DNA from: Flavivirga rizhaonensis
GTDB lineage: Bacteria > Bacteroidota > Bacteroidia > Flavobacteriales > Flavobacteriaceae
DNA: 64,000 nt
Direction of reading: 5' to 3'
Assembly: GCF_004791695.1 (NCBI RefSeq)
Contig: NZ_SRSO01000001.1
Span: forward strand, 372,001 to 436,000
The position numbers and the translations under genes are program-made. Under the pieces are notes generated by a model. That model did not search any database, had not been told where the DNA came from, and worked only from the letters and a program-made list of their open reading frames with translations. Positions 18,186 through 26,020 of the stretch are shown here, piece by piece. Numbering within the stretch: position 1 is the stretch's first letter; every line of letters starts with the position of its first letter.

Positions 18186-18209
18186 AGAACCTTGATATAA
18201 TTAGGTTCT
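18186..18209. promoter_or_regulatory. 7-bp inverted repeat upstream of the AlpA-like gene
   Basis: AGAACCT (18186-18192) and AGGTTCT (18203-18209) flank ten bases, about 65 bases before the AlpA-like start. It could be an operator for that DNA-binding protein or a leader hairpin; no T-run follows. Confidence 0.4.
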
Positions 18210-18273
18210 TTGATACTAGAAATTTCAATCAATGTATTGCGCAATGCTCATTGTTAATTTAAAAAAAACGAAA

Positions 18274-18615
18274 ATGAGTGATTTATCAAAACCAATATAT
18301 TCTCTCACAGTAGGGGAGTATATGCAGCTTAATAAAAAAGCCTTCGCAAGTGAGGCAGAAAAAATAATTAATAATTACCAAAAGAATTCGGGAGGTAATA
18401 GTTCAAATAACGACATCATATTTATAGATGAAGTTAAAGAACTTACAGGCTATAAAAAATCAACAATCTATTCCAAAGTATGTCGTTTCGAAATGCCAGT
18501 TATTTCGAAAAGGCGGCCATTAACGTTTTCACGCAAGGAAATTATTAATTGGTTGAAAGAAGGAAAGCCAACTGTAATAGACCAAGAAGCCAATGACTAT
18601 TTAAGGAAGACTTAA
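18274..18615 (+). CDS. AlpA/excisionase-like helix-turn-helix protein
   Basis: About 113 residues from the ATG at 18274 (MSDLSKPIY); the frame extends 14 codons upstream but the shorter start follows a purine-rich AAAAAAACGAAA stretch and fits the family. The C-terminal half is a MerR-like winged helix: FIDEVKELTGYKKSTIYSKV, then a wing ending FSRKEIINWLKEGK. Such proteins act as excisionases or transcription factors in Bacteroidota integrative elements. It sits downstream of the integrase/RteC-like pair, so control of excision is the likeliest role. Confidence 0.8.
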   Translation: MSDLSKPIYSLTVGEYMQLNKKAFASEAEKIINNYQKNSGGNSSNNDIIFIDEVKELTGYKKSTIYSKVCRFEMPVISKRRPLTFSRKEIINWLKEGKPTVIDQEANDYLRKT

Positions 18616-18743
18616 ACTTATAACCAATTGCATTCAAAACGAACCAGATTAATTTAATCTAATGTTGTTAATCAATGAATTAATCTACATCGCTTTGCGT
18701 TAATCTTAACCAAAATAATCACACTAATTTAAATAAATTAAAT

Positions 18744-19115
18744 ATGAATAAGGAAGATACAAGGACTGCTACAGATCCATTTACAGGAGAAACATTTATA
18801 AAAAGCCGTAGTAACCAAGTTTTCGCATCTAGAGAAAACCAGGTTAAGCATAACAACTTAAAGGCTTATAATAAGCGAAAAGCAAAAAATGAGATAGATA
18901 AAATTTTAGATAAAAATAGACAAGTATTAATGGACGTCTTAGGTACTAATAATGAAATTGTTAAATCTCTTGACTATTTACATGGTGCTGGCTTTCATTT
19001 TGGTTGTTCTACACATACTATAAACAGAGACGGGAGCAAATGGGTATGCATTTATGATTACGCCTATTCAATGATTGATACAAATACGTTTAAAATAATA
19101 AAATTAACACCTTAG
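18744..19115 (+). CDS. Mobile-element-associated small protein (123 aa)
   Basis: A soluble, basic protein. The N-terminal part DPFTGETFIKSRSNQVFASRENQ resembles short proteins often found in Bacteroidota integrative elements, and is followed by a lysine-rich helix (KAYNKRKAKNEIDK). The C-terminal part (residues 75-115) has scattered His/Cys residues (HGAGFHFGCSTH, WVCIYDYAYS) but no clear zinc-finger spacing. Function unknown. The next gene begins two bases after its stop, so the two form a unit. Confidence 0.65.
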   Translation: MNKEDTRTATDPFTGETFIKSRSNQVFASRENQVKHNNLKAYNKRKAKNEIDKILDKNRQVLMDVLGTNNEIVKSLDYLHGAGFHFGCSTHTINRDGSKWVCIYDYAYSMIDTNTFKIIKLTP

Positions 19116-19117
19116 CT

Positions 19118-19327
19118 ATGAAAGAGGAAATTATTAATTGTTATCAATTAGATATTAAGCAGGATTTTCCTGAAGGCTTAAGGGTTGCTCAAGAAGAGTG
19201 TAAATCATTAAAGCGTACTAATGAAGTTCTTGCAACTGCTTTAATAATTGTTGGTCTTGGGTTACTAGTTTCTTTTGTATTTAGCCAAATAGTTCAAAGA
19301 CCAGTTAAAGAAGAACCTCAAAAATAA
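19118..19327 (+). CDS. Small single-pass membrane protein (69 aa)
   Basis: A short protein with a soluble N-terminal helix (about 1-35), one membrane segment (about 37-60, ALIIVGLGLLVSFVFSQIV) and a basic tail. It follows the 123-residue gene by two bases and its stop lies inside a perfect 13-bp terminator hairpin, so it ends the operon. I do not recognise a family. Confidence 0.6.
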   Translation: MKEEIINCYQLDIKQDFPEGLRVAQEECKSLKRTNEVLATALIIVGLGLLVSFVFSQIVQRPVKEEPQK

Positions 19328-19355
19328 TACGCATGGAAACACCCATGCGTATTAT
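19324..19355. terminator. Bidirectional hairpin terminator
   Basis: ATAATACGCATGG (19324-19336) pairs perfectly over 13 bases with CCATGCGTATTAT (19343-19355) around AAACAC. It lies between two converging genes, whose ends are 37 bases apart, so it probably stops transcription from both sides, although the T-runs are weak. Confidence 0.75.
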
Positions 19356-19364
19356 GTTGGCTTA

Positions 19365-19958
19365 TTACCACTCATATGTTACTTCCAAATCAACCAATAT
19401 CTCATCAGGTTGACTAACCACGGTAATTACATCAGGAAAATTATTAGTTGATGTATAAGCGAAAAATCCGTAGCTTGTCATGAAATCATCTTCACTAGCT
19501 GTATCATAATCCCAAATATTTACTAAAAAGGGTTTATCAAATTTGGTAAGCTCAATTGAAGGAGACAATGAAAACTCAAAAAACGTGACTGCATCAGAAA
19601 TAACATTTTCGTGAAATGTTGGGCTATCATAAATCGTATTCAAATCAGCGTCCTGAAAAGTGATATAAACATCAGGTAAAGCATCATCAACTGTTGGTAC
19701 GCCCAAATCCCAAAATTCACCATTATTGGTGTTGGGGAACACCTTTACTATGGCTTTAGTTATAATAACTTTTTTTGGTGTTACTTGGGCAGAACAGTCA
19801 ATCCCAGTATAGCCTTGTGGGCATTCACATGCGCAATCAATAAACACTCCTTCATTTAGGCAGGTAACGGTTTCACAATCATTTGATTTTGAAGAACAAC
19901 CGGAGTAGGTTGCAGTTAAAATTGATAAGAGTATCAATTTGAAAATTTGGTTTCTCAT
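19365..19958 (-). CDS. Lipoprotein with EGF-like and C2-like regions
   Basis: About 197 residues from ATG at 19958 (MRNQIFKLILL); a longer frame starts seven codons upstream but the shorter start gives a normal lipoprotein signal ending YSGC, so the mature N-terminus is a lipidated Cys. After it comes a six-cysteine EGF-like motif (CETVTC, CACECPQGYTGIDC). The rest is a beta-sandwich with acidic loops (DALPDVYITFQD, NIWDYDTASEDD) resembling a calcium-binding C2 domain. It is likely an envelope protein that binds calcium or a partner. It faces the preceding operon across a strong terminator, and its upstream side borders a structured DNA element. Confidence 0.7.
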   Translation of the reverse strand: MRNQIFKLILLSILTATYSGCSSKSNDCETVTCLNEGVFIDCACECPQGYTGIDCSAQVTPKKVIITKAIVKVFPNTNNGEFWDLGVPTVDDALPDVYITFQDADLNTIYDSPTFHENVISDAVTFFEFSLSPSIELTKFDKPFLVNIWDYDTASEDDFMTSYGFFAYTSTNNFPDVITVVSQPDEILVDLEVTYEW

Positions 19959-19980
19959 AATATTTAATATTATAATCACC

Positions 19981-20152
19981 CAGTTCCAAAGTGAAGTTAG
20001 TTAAAACAATAAGCGTGGAACTGTAGCCTATCGTATCTGAGGTACCGCCAAGCACCCATTCCACAAATAGACTAAGCCCACGCCATAACGTGAGCATTAG
20101 TACTACTAAACTTGCGGAATATCTTTTTGGAAAATTGGCGGTTTTCAGATAC
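19981..20152. other. GC-richer structured element of unknown type
   Basis: Two nested stems enclose this stretch. GTATCTGA (20033-20040) and ACCGCCAA (20044-20051) pair with TTGGCGGT (20135-20142) and TCAGATAC (20145-20152), giving 8+8 base pairs with a small internal loop. A further 8-bp pair, CAGTTCCA (19981-19988) with TGGAACTG (20016-20023), lies beside it, and GCCCACG/CGTGAGC forms a hairpin in the loop. The base composition is clearly richer in G and C than the surrounding sequence. It could be a structured RNA, a folded recombination site, or the edge of a lost cassette. Confidence 0.5.
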
Positions 20153-20369
20153 AAGTTAAATAGCTAACGCTATACTTTATATGTCAAGCAAATATATAAC
20201 TTTAGTATTTAGTTTTAGACAATTTAATCTGTATTGAGAGTAAATACATTTAGATGAAAGCAAATTAATTTAAATTAATATGTATTTGAGTTAAGTCAAC
20301 TCAAGTTGATTAGACTAATCTAAATCAACGCAAATCCCATTAAGTTATTTAAATTTACTACTGATTATT

Positions 20370-21062
20370 TTAGACTTTTAAAAATTGTTCAAATAAAACT
20401 TTTGCGTAATATCTTCCATACCGATTTACTAAGTACTTACTGAATAAAATTGGTAATGAGTAAAGAATACCAAATCCAATACTAATATTGAATGCTAATG
20501 CATTTGGAATAACACTATTAAAAAAGTAAAGGTTTAATAATGAAATAAATACTGCTATTGAGCAACCACCAATCAAGTTTCTGGTAAAGCCATATTCTAT
20601 ATTATGTTGTAACAACAAATTATTATCCCTTGTAGCATTTCTAATTTGAGCAACGGCTCCTATAATGGTCTTACGAGCTTCTAACTCATTTTCATCTTCT
20701 TCACTTTTAGTAAGAAGTTGAATGTCAAATTTTTCTTTAATTTTTTCACGAATATTTCTTTTTATACTTTCTGCAAAGAAAGTCCCTGAATGAAGTATGA
20801 AATTGGTCGTAGGCATATTTATTTCATCTTTAAAAAATATTTTTTGAAATAACTCTTTAGACACAAATCTGTTTATCTGGGTCATCAGATAAATTATGGC
20901 TACTGAAATAGTAATATCACTTACCCATTTGTACCCTTTAAGGAAGGCTATAAAGTCAATTACTTTCTCGCTAAAACCAAAATAATACAGTGTTAATATT
21001 GGAATAGCACAAATTATAGTAGGAAATAACCTTGCCTTTATATAATATTCTGTTGGTTTCAT
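20370..21062 (-). CDS. Membrane protein of the ubiquitin-like operon, putative effector
   Basis: A 230-residue protein from ATG at 21062 (MKPTEYYIKARLFP); it lies 10 bases after the E2-E1-JAB gene. There are two N-terminal membrane segments (about 13-30 and 48-68), a cytosolic middle of about 95 residues rich in charged helices, and two C-terminal segments (about 160-180 and 185-205). The motif LLQHNIEYGFTRNLIGG precedes the second pair. Two-plus-two-TM proteins with a soluble centre recur as presumed pore-forming effectors beside ubiquitin-like or nucleotide-signal defence genes. I cannot assign a named family, so an effector role is inference from position. Confidence 0.65.
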   Translation of the reverse strand: MKPTEYYIKARLFPTIICAIPILTLYYFGFSEKVIDFIAFLKGYKWVSDITISVAIIYLMTQINRFVSKELFQKIFFKDEINMPTTNFILHSGTFFAESIKRNIREKIKEKFDIQLLTKSEEDENELEARKTIIGAVAQIRNATRDNNLLLQHNIEYGFTRNLIGGCSIAVFISLLNLYFFNSVIPNALAFNISIGFGILYSLPILFSKYLVNRYGRYYAKVLFEQFLKV

Positions 21063-21072
21063 CTTTTTTGAA

Positions 21073-23262
21073 TTAAATTTTAAAGTTATTGAGATATATC
21101 TGGAACTCACTATTATCTCCAAGAATTAGCATTAGTGCTGGTTGTCCATTAAGTTCAGCTTCTCTTGTAAGCTCAGCGAATTGTATTTTATCGTCCTCAC
21201 TCATGTTCAAACTACAATATCTAGGGTGGCTGTGCCATTCGCCCAGATATTTAAGATTCTGATTTGTAATTTGACTTATTCTTATCAATTCATTAGAAAC
21301 ACCATCAATGCCCCTTATAAATAAAGTAGGTCTTTCAATACTATCCTTAGGCGACAAAATAGTGTGAGCGACGTATATTTTCTTATAATAAGTATCGACA
21401 GTTCCAATTAAAATACCACCTGTCTCATTAGGTAATTTGTTTTTTCTGTGGCTTGAAATTATCTTCAGAAGATTGTCTTCATTTATTAATATTGTCCAAT
21501 CACTAATAGAAACTTTATGCCAATTATCAATGGCAAAATTGAAGTGCCTTACAGATTGTAATTCATCAAGTCGCCAAATTTCAATATCTGCATTATTACT
21601 CGATAACTTTTTTTTGAAATTTTTTGCAGAAATACCAGAGAAAATAGACAAGTTTTCCTGTGGTATCTTTGAGGTTATATCTCTGCAACCTCTGGCATAC
21701 CTTATTTTACCACTTTGTTCGAATACTAAGTGATTAGCTAAATTAGGATTTTGTATTAACTCCTTATAATACTGAACTTCCAGAGTGTCGAGCGGAAAAA
21801 CTCCTTCATTGTCTTCAGTAAGCATTATCAAATCAGTACCGCTAGGATTTAGAAAGGAGGATAATTTTCTAGGACCTTCAATCTCGTTTACTAAATATCT
21901 TTCAGCTCCAATAGAAGTGGACATATCTACTATTATGTCTGATTCTTCTAGTGTAGTTTTGTCTAAACTAGAAACTGGTATAGGGAATGATTTAGAAAAG
22001 TCGTTGTCGCTCAAAAGTTCATTGGCTTGTTTGGACAAGGCCTCTGCTTTATTTAGTGAAGTGTGTTTCTCAATATTTGTTGACGCGTGTCTAATAAAGT
22101 TATGAGGAAGTAGAACATCTTTGTCAATTAGGTTCCAGTTTCCAAAGCCATTCCTGGCTAAATTCATAAAAAATTGAGAACCTAAAGCACCTACACCTAC
22201 CAATGATATTTTATTGTCGATACCTTTACCATTTTCTGTATCGCTATATTTTCTTGCCCACTCCACGTCTAGGTTTGGAATTGGGTTTAGTATTTCAACC
22301 TCGATTGCTTTCAAGTTTTCTTCGGAAAACTTTTCATCAGTATGATGAATATCTTTAGCTCCTAAGATTGTGAACCCATACATATTTAACATTTCGCCTA
22401 AGGTGCAATCTACCTTAAAACAAACTAGAGTCGGTTCGGTTAGGTCTTCATATCTAATAATAGGAATTTGGACATTTATGAAAAGTATTGCTTCCCAAAA
22501 ATCATGGCCTTTATTTAAGCTTAACCCAAACTCTCCCAATTCTAATATTCTTTGCTTTAAAAAATCCTTAAAATCTACTCCCTTTGAACTAAATAATTCA
22601 ATCAAGTCAAATAGATTATCTACCCTTTGATGTACGACACCATTTTCTAGAGGAGAAATAGAAATAAAGATTTTATGAAAACTCTTTTTTACAGGATTAT
22701 CTGTACTCTTATAGAAGTTCCCAGATAATTTATCAAAAAATTTATGGGTGTTATTACCCATAATCATTCCTCCATTACCGATAATAAAAGGTTCTAAATG
22801 CTGGTCTTCTTGATGCAATGCATCAATAGCAGTCAATTCTAACCAATTCTTTATTGATTCTAAAAAAAACGAACCAGACCAATTGTGCTTTAACTCTTCA
22901 AAAGTTTCTTCAAAAAGGCAAAGGCTAACTGGTCGCTCATCTTTTGTAATATTTGTATGGGGCAACCCTACAGGGAAATCTTTTCTTAGAGCATAAACCT
23001 TTGGTAAGTTCTGGTTGTTTACAGATGTAATTATTACTAAATTTTCTTCCTGACGTATATCATTTATTGGATTGTTGGGAATATCAGGAAGAATATTTAT
23101 GTAAATAAATTCTCGATACCCATCGTCACTATTTGATATTTCTAATAACTTAATAGTATTATCAAAAGCAGAAATTGATGAAATGATTTGTCTTGAATGT
23201 TCGTTTTTTAATTTATCTACATTTAATTTTTCACCAGAAGGTTCTTTATAATCTTGCTCCAT
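21073..23262 (-). CDS. E2-E1-JAB triple-fusion ubiquitin-like conjugation protein
   Basis: About 729 residues from ATG at 23262, four bases after the upstream stop; an in-frame start 13 codons earlier would overlap that gene. Three parts follow in order. First, an E2-like domain (about 50-170) with GLPHTNITKDERPVSLCLF, Cys115 as the likely conjugating residue, and a conserved FLESIKNWLELTA. Second, a ThiF/E1 adenylation domain (about 320-560) with GVGALG at 356-361 and the LIDKD acidic loop. Third, a JAB/MPN isopeptidase with EWHSHPRY (His677, His679) and a following Ser-x-x-Asp. One polypeptide can therefore activate, transfer and remove a ubiquitin-like tag. No separate ubiquitin-like gene with a Gly-Gly end is visible in the cluster. 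Confidence 0.85.
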   Translation of the reverse strand: MEQDYKEPSGEKLNVDKLKNEHSRQIISSISAFDNTIKLLEISNSDDGYREFIYINILPDIPNNPINDIRQEENLVIITSVNNQNLPKVYALRKDFPVGLPHTNITKDERPVSLCLFEETFEELKHNWSGSFFLESIKNWLELTAIDALHQEDQHLEPFIIGNGGMIMGNNTHKFFDKLSGNFYKSTDNPVKKSFHKIFISISPLENGVVHQRVDNLFDLIELFSSKGVDFKDFLKQRILELGEFGLSLNKGHDFWEAILFINVQIPIIRYEDLTEPTLVCFKVDCTLGEMLNMYGFTILGAKDIHHTDEKFSEENLKAIEVEILNPIPNLDVEWARKYSDTENGKGIDNKISLVGVGALGSQFFMNLARNGFGNWNLIDKDVLLPHNFIRHASTNIEKHTSLNKAEALSKQANELLSDNDFSKSFPIPVSSLDKTTLEESDIIVDMSTSIGAERYLVNEIEGPRKLSSFLNPSGTDLIMLTEDNEGVFPLDTLEVQYYKELIQNPNLANHLVFEQSGKIRYARGCRDITSKIPQENLSIFSGISAKNFKKKLSSNNADIEIWRLDELQSVRHFNFAIDNWHKVSISDWTILINEDNLLKIISSHRKNKLPNETGGILIGTVDTYYKKIYVAHTILSPKDSIERPTLFIRGIDGVSNELIRISQITNQNLKYLGEWHSHPRYCSLNMSEDDKIQFAELTREAELNGQPALMLILGDNSEFQIYLNNFKI

Positions 23263-23266
23263 ATTT

Positions 23267-24397
23267 TTAACCTGCTCTAGATGGTTTTTTAATTCCAGCA
23301 CCTATTGCCGCTGTTGCTGCTCTTTTTAAGGTTGCGCCGTAATCATTAACTTCAAAAACTATGGGCTTTTTGTGATCATCATAAAACTTTTGCGTGTTCT
23401 CAAAGTTAGTTTTCCCTACAACTGAAACATACTCATTTCTTGCGGAATAGTGTGGTGGATTATCTTCGTCATCAACAACTAACTTAGAGGTAGCAACAAC
23501 TTTTGCTCCAGTTAATTTATAGTTCAAAATATCCAAAGAAGTTTGCTTTGGTTCGGAGTTATCAATGCCCTTGTCATCATCTTTATAAGGAGTGTCGTTA
23601 AAAAAGGTCCAAGAGCAATGATGTGGTGTTTGAAAAATGTCCCATTCTAAAGCATCTTTGTTATCATTCTTTTCTGATTTTTCTTTGATTGTGGCCCATC
23701 TATAATGGTCGGCGTCTCCACCGTGCAGAATTCTGCAGGCAAAATCGGTTCCGTTGGTTTTGGAAAACCTAGCTTGATAAACAATGCTCGACATATTTCT
23801 ATCTGCAACCGCATTGGATTCAATAACATCAGCCTTGAATGGAGCGTGAATAAAGAACTCGAATTTTTCAAGTGTATTACCATTGATTTCATTGACAATC
23901 TGCCCTGGTATGTGTTGTGGTACATTTGTAAAATTATTATTGTCATCGTAACCAATCAATACCAATCTGTTTCCACGTTCGTCTTTTGAACTATCGTTAT
24001 TTTTGTACAGATTTCTTCTTCGTTTTACTTCTTTTCTTATAACATCCGCATCACTGTCATCTGAAATATTTTCGTCTCCTAGAATGTACTCATTAACCCA
24101 TAATTCGTCAATAATTATTTTTTCATCGTCGGTATCATAAGAACTAACTTTTCCAGTGTGAAAGTGTTTTTTAAAATTAAGACAATGATCTTTATCGTGA
24201 TGAGTCAGTATGAACAAATCTGTATAAGGTTTGTCATCTCTTTTATCTAATTCTTCTACTAAGTCTTTTTTCACATCGTATATATCTTCTTTAACCTCGC
24301 GAATGTTACAGTCTGTAATTATGTTTGCATTCTTTGTCTTCAGGAGTGAGGTGTCACCGTTTCCAACAGGATAATATTTTACTTTTTTCTTTCCCAT
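23267..24397 (-). CDS. Metallo-beta-lactamase-fold hydrolase
   Basis: A 376-residue protein whose first strands read KYYPVGNGDTSLL and THHDKDHC. The metal motif is H66-x-D68-x-D70-H71, the HxDxDH form of ComEC/Rec2-type and other MBL-fold hydrolases, with further ligands at LHGGDADHY and QTPHHCSW. It is cytosolic (no signal). It is the first large gene of the ubiquitin-like operon, and the E2-E1-JAB start lies four bases after its stop. MBL genes paired with E1/JAB genes are known in prokaryotic ubiquitin-like loci (Iyer, Burroughs and Aravind). It could be a nuclease effector or a processing enzyme. The C-terminal end is IKKPSRAG. Confidence 0.85.
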   Translation of the reverse strand: MGKKKVKYYPVGNGDTSLLKTKNANIITDCNIREVKEDIYDVKKDLVEELDKRDDKPYTDLFILTHHDKDHCLNFKKHFHTGKVSSYDTDDEKIIIDELWVNEYILGDENISDDSDADVIRKEVKRRRNLYKNNDSSKDERGNRLVLIGYDDNNNFTNVPQHIPGQIVNEINGNTLEKFEFFIHAPFKADVIESNAVADRNMSSIVYQARFSKTNGTDFACRILHGGDADHYRWATIKEKSEKNDNKDALEWDIFQTPHHCSWTFFNDTPYKDDDKGIDNSEPKQTSLDILNYKLTGAKVVATSKLVVDDEDNPPHYSARNEYVSVVGKTNFENTQKFYDDHKKPIVFEVNDYGATLKRAATAAIGAGIKKPSRAG

Positions 24398-24484
24398 ATT
24401 CTTATTTTTTTAACATTTTATTTACAATTATTGCACCACTTTGTTATTTCAGTTATTTATGACAAACTGGCGGATTATTTTTTT

Positions 24485-24520
24485 AATTATGGTGACCTAC
24501 ATTTAGAAGTCACCATAATT
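24485..24520. repeat. Perfect 12-bp inverted repeat
   Basis: AATTATGGTGAC (24485-24496) pairs exactly with GTCACCATAATT (24509-24520) around a 12-base loop, between the MBL gene and the 51-residue gene. On the minus strand it is followed by an A-run, not a T-run, so it is not a classical terminator; it may bind a regulator or shape the mRNA. Confidence 0.55.
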
Positions 24521-24526
24521 AAGCTT

Positions 24527-24682
24527 CTAATTAGATTGTTCCAACATTGAAGCTATGCCACTTATAACAAAAAGAGTGGCAATACCAAAGACAATAGCTT
24601 TTGCTATATCGCCTCTAACGTTTACACAATTGTTCTTATGACATACACTAAGCTCTCCCTTGGAGAAGTTAATACTATTCAT
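24527..24682 (-). CDS. Small membrane protein (51 aa)
   Basis: A complete ATG ORF, MNSINFSKGELSVCHKNNC and on to a stop, with one hydrophobic segment (about 26-44) and a Cys-x4-Cys pair before it. It lies 129 bases upstream of the MBL gene on the same strand. It is too short for a ubiquitin-like fold. Its place between a basic mini-protein and the MBL gene suggests it belongs to the operon, but I recognise no family. Confidence 0.5.
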   Translation of the reverse strand: MNSINFSKGELSVCHKNNCVNVRGDIAKAIVFGIATLFVISGIASMLEQSN

Positions 24683-24737
24683 ACAATGAATTATTTAGAT
24701 TATACATTCTCCATTCAGAGCTGTGGAGTTCCGCTCG

Positions 24738-24863
24738 TTACTTTCCTTTACTGTCTTTCCTATTACTTCTTATATGTTCTTTGACAGTAATTGTTTTTCC
24801 ACTTACTTTTCTTTTGTGTTCAGGTATTCTGTTGAACTTTTTTCCTGATGAATCTTTTGCCAT
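24738..24863 (-). CDS. Small basic protein (41 aa)
   Basis: A complete ATG ORF starting MAKDSSGKKFNRIPEHKRK, strongly basic and without hydrophobic segments. It is the first possible gene of the minus-strand ubiquitin-like operon and begins 142 bases from the divergent sigma gene. The reading is clean but very short, so it could be chance. If real, it may be a nucleic-acid-binding or antitoxin-like peptide. Confidence 0.45.
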   Translation of the reverse strand: MAKDSSGKKFNRIPEHKRKVSGKTITVKEHIRSNRKDSKGK

Positions 24864-24969
24864 AATTTCATTTTTAATTTTAAGAGAATTTTCTATATTT
24901 GGATACTCCTTTAGTTATTAGCACATAATTTTATTGTTTAATCCAAAGGTTTGTGAGTACCTTTCACTC

Positions 24970-25003
24970 ATATACCATAATAGATATATCCGTTTTGGTA
25001 TAT
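24970..25003. promoter_or_regulatory. 8-bp inverted repeat at the sigma-factor start
   Basis: ATATACCA (24970-24977) and TGGTATAT (24996-25003) flank 18 bases and end two bases before the sigma gene's ATG at 25006. A protein bound here would block expression of the operon, so it is a candidate autoregulatory operator. Confidence 0.55.
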
Positions 25004-25005
25004 AG

Positions 25006-25689
25006 ATGAATACAAACACAAAACAGGACATAGAATTTGCAAAAACACCTAGTATTGAGCTACTAGAGTACATATCTTTTAAAGATGAATTCCCTGCCGA
25101 GGCGCAGAAAGCTTTTGTAGAGTTCTGTTATCGTTTTGAGAAAGATTTGAAACGTAAGTCGGAGATTTATTGTAACAAGTATGGATATAGCGAGGTGGTA
25201 GCTTTGGAAATCACAAATTGTACCTTTTCAAGAGTATGGAAGTATCCAACTTTTAAAAAGGAGAAATCTAAGTCTAAAGATTTGGACAAGGGTATATTTA
25301 TTTGGATGTGTCGTATTCTATACACACAGTTAATAAAATACGGTGAGTTAAATACCTGTGCAGAGCCTACTAAAGAAGAGGATTTAAGCCTCGTCAATGA
25401 TGCAGATGAACTTTTAGATAGATTTGATGCTCCAGATGTTGAAGCAAAAAGGGAGGTTAGGGCTAAACTGCTAACTATAGAAAAGGCTTTGACACAATTA
25501 TCAGAAAAGCACAAGGTTATTTATTTTACCTATCGCGCGTATCAGAAAGAAGGTAAAAAAGTACCCCGTACCATCACTAAACTGCTAAGAGAAAAACTGG
25601 GATTAACACAAAAATCAGTTAACACCTACTATGGTGATGCGCATAGACACGTTACTAACTATTTAAACATTATGAATGGCCAAGCCTAA
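25006..25689 (+). CDS. Sigma-70-like RNA polymerase sigma factor
   Basis: A soluble 227-residue protein with an ECF-type layout. Region 2-like helices run from about 35 to 110 (FCYRFEKDLKRKSEIYC ... IFIWMCRILYTQLIKY). A short acidic linker follows, then a region 4-like helix-turn-helix from about 145 to 220 (ALTQLSEKHKVIYFTYRAYQ ... GLTQKSVNTYYGDAHRHV). It would direct polymerase to promoters of the island. An inverted repeat sits directly before its start. The next gene overlaps its last 14 bases. I would not assign it to a named ECF group. Confidence 0.8.
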   Translation: MNTNTKQDIEFAKTPSIELLEYISFKDEFPAEAQKAFVEFCYRFEKDLKRKSEIYCNKYGYSEVVALEITNCTFSRVWKYPTFKKEKSKSKDLDKGIFIWMCRILYTQLIKYGELNTCAEPTKEEDLSLVNDADELLDRFDAPDVEAKREVRAKLLTIEKALTQLSEKHKVIYFTYRAYQKEGKKVPRTITKLLREKLGLTQKSVNTYYGDAHRHVTNYLNIMNGQA

Positions 25690-26020
25690 AAAAATAGAAC
25701 TGATTGAAGTTGGAGATTTAGACAGTTGGTTAGGTTCAACAGGTTTCTTATTTCCTAGTAATGAAATTGAACTTGACAGGTTTAATAAGTTATATGTAGA
25801 TTATGATTATAAGTTAGACAATGTATCGATTGACCCTATTGCTATTATCAATAATACATTTCATAAAGAGCCTAAAGTCCTTACGATGTTTGAAAACGAT
25901 ATCACTGAGGAAATGGAAAGCTTAAGAATGGTAGCACGAAAAGGTAAAAAAGATTTGCCACAACATATCATTGATAAAATGAGGAGAAAGCACAATCAAG
26001 ATTCTAGTGACGAGGAATAG
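25676..26020 (+). CDS. Small protein between sigma factor and ImmA-like protease
   Basis: A soluble 114-residue acidic protein (opening MAKPKKIELIEVGDLDSWLG, ending NQDSSDEE). It overlaps the sigma gene by 14 bases and the ImmA-like gene by 14 bases, so translation of the three is almost certainly coupled. No domain is recognised. In ImmA/ImmR-like switches the protease cuts a partner regulator, and here this small protein is a good candidate for such a substrate or for an anti-sigma factor, which is inference from the gene order. Confidence 0.7.
   Translation: MAKPKKIELIEVGDLDSWLGSTGFLFPSNEIELDRFNKLYVDYDYKLDNVSIDPIAIINNTFHKEPKVLTMFENDITEEMESLRMVARKGKKDLPQHIIDKMRRKHNQDSSDEE

Noticed and set aside
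19879..20154. A 91-codon minus-strand ORF across the structured element
   Set aside because: It overlaps the lipoprotein start and lies inside nested inverted repeats; codon use looks random, so it is more likely a by-product of the GC-richer stretch.
20370..24397. Type II CBASS
   Set aside because: E1, E2 and JAB domains are present but there is no CD-NTase cyclase gene nearby, and the order and fusion differ from Cap2/Cap3.
24485..24520. Rho-independent terminator
   Set aside because: The 12-bp stem is perfect but is followed by A rather than T on the strand that is transcribed, so it was listed only as an inverted repeat.
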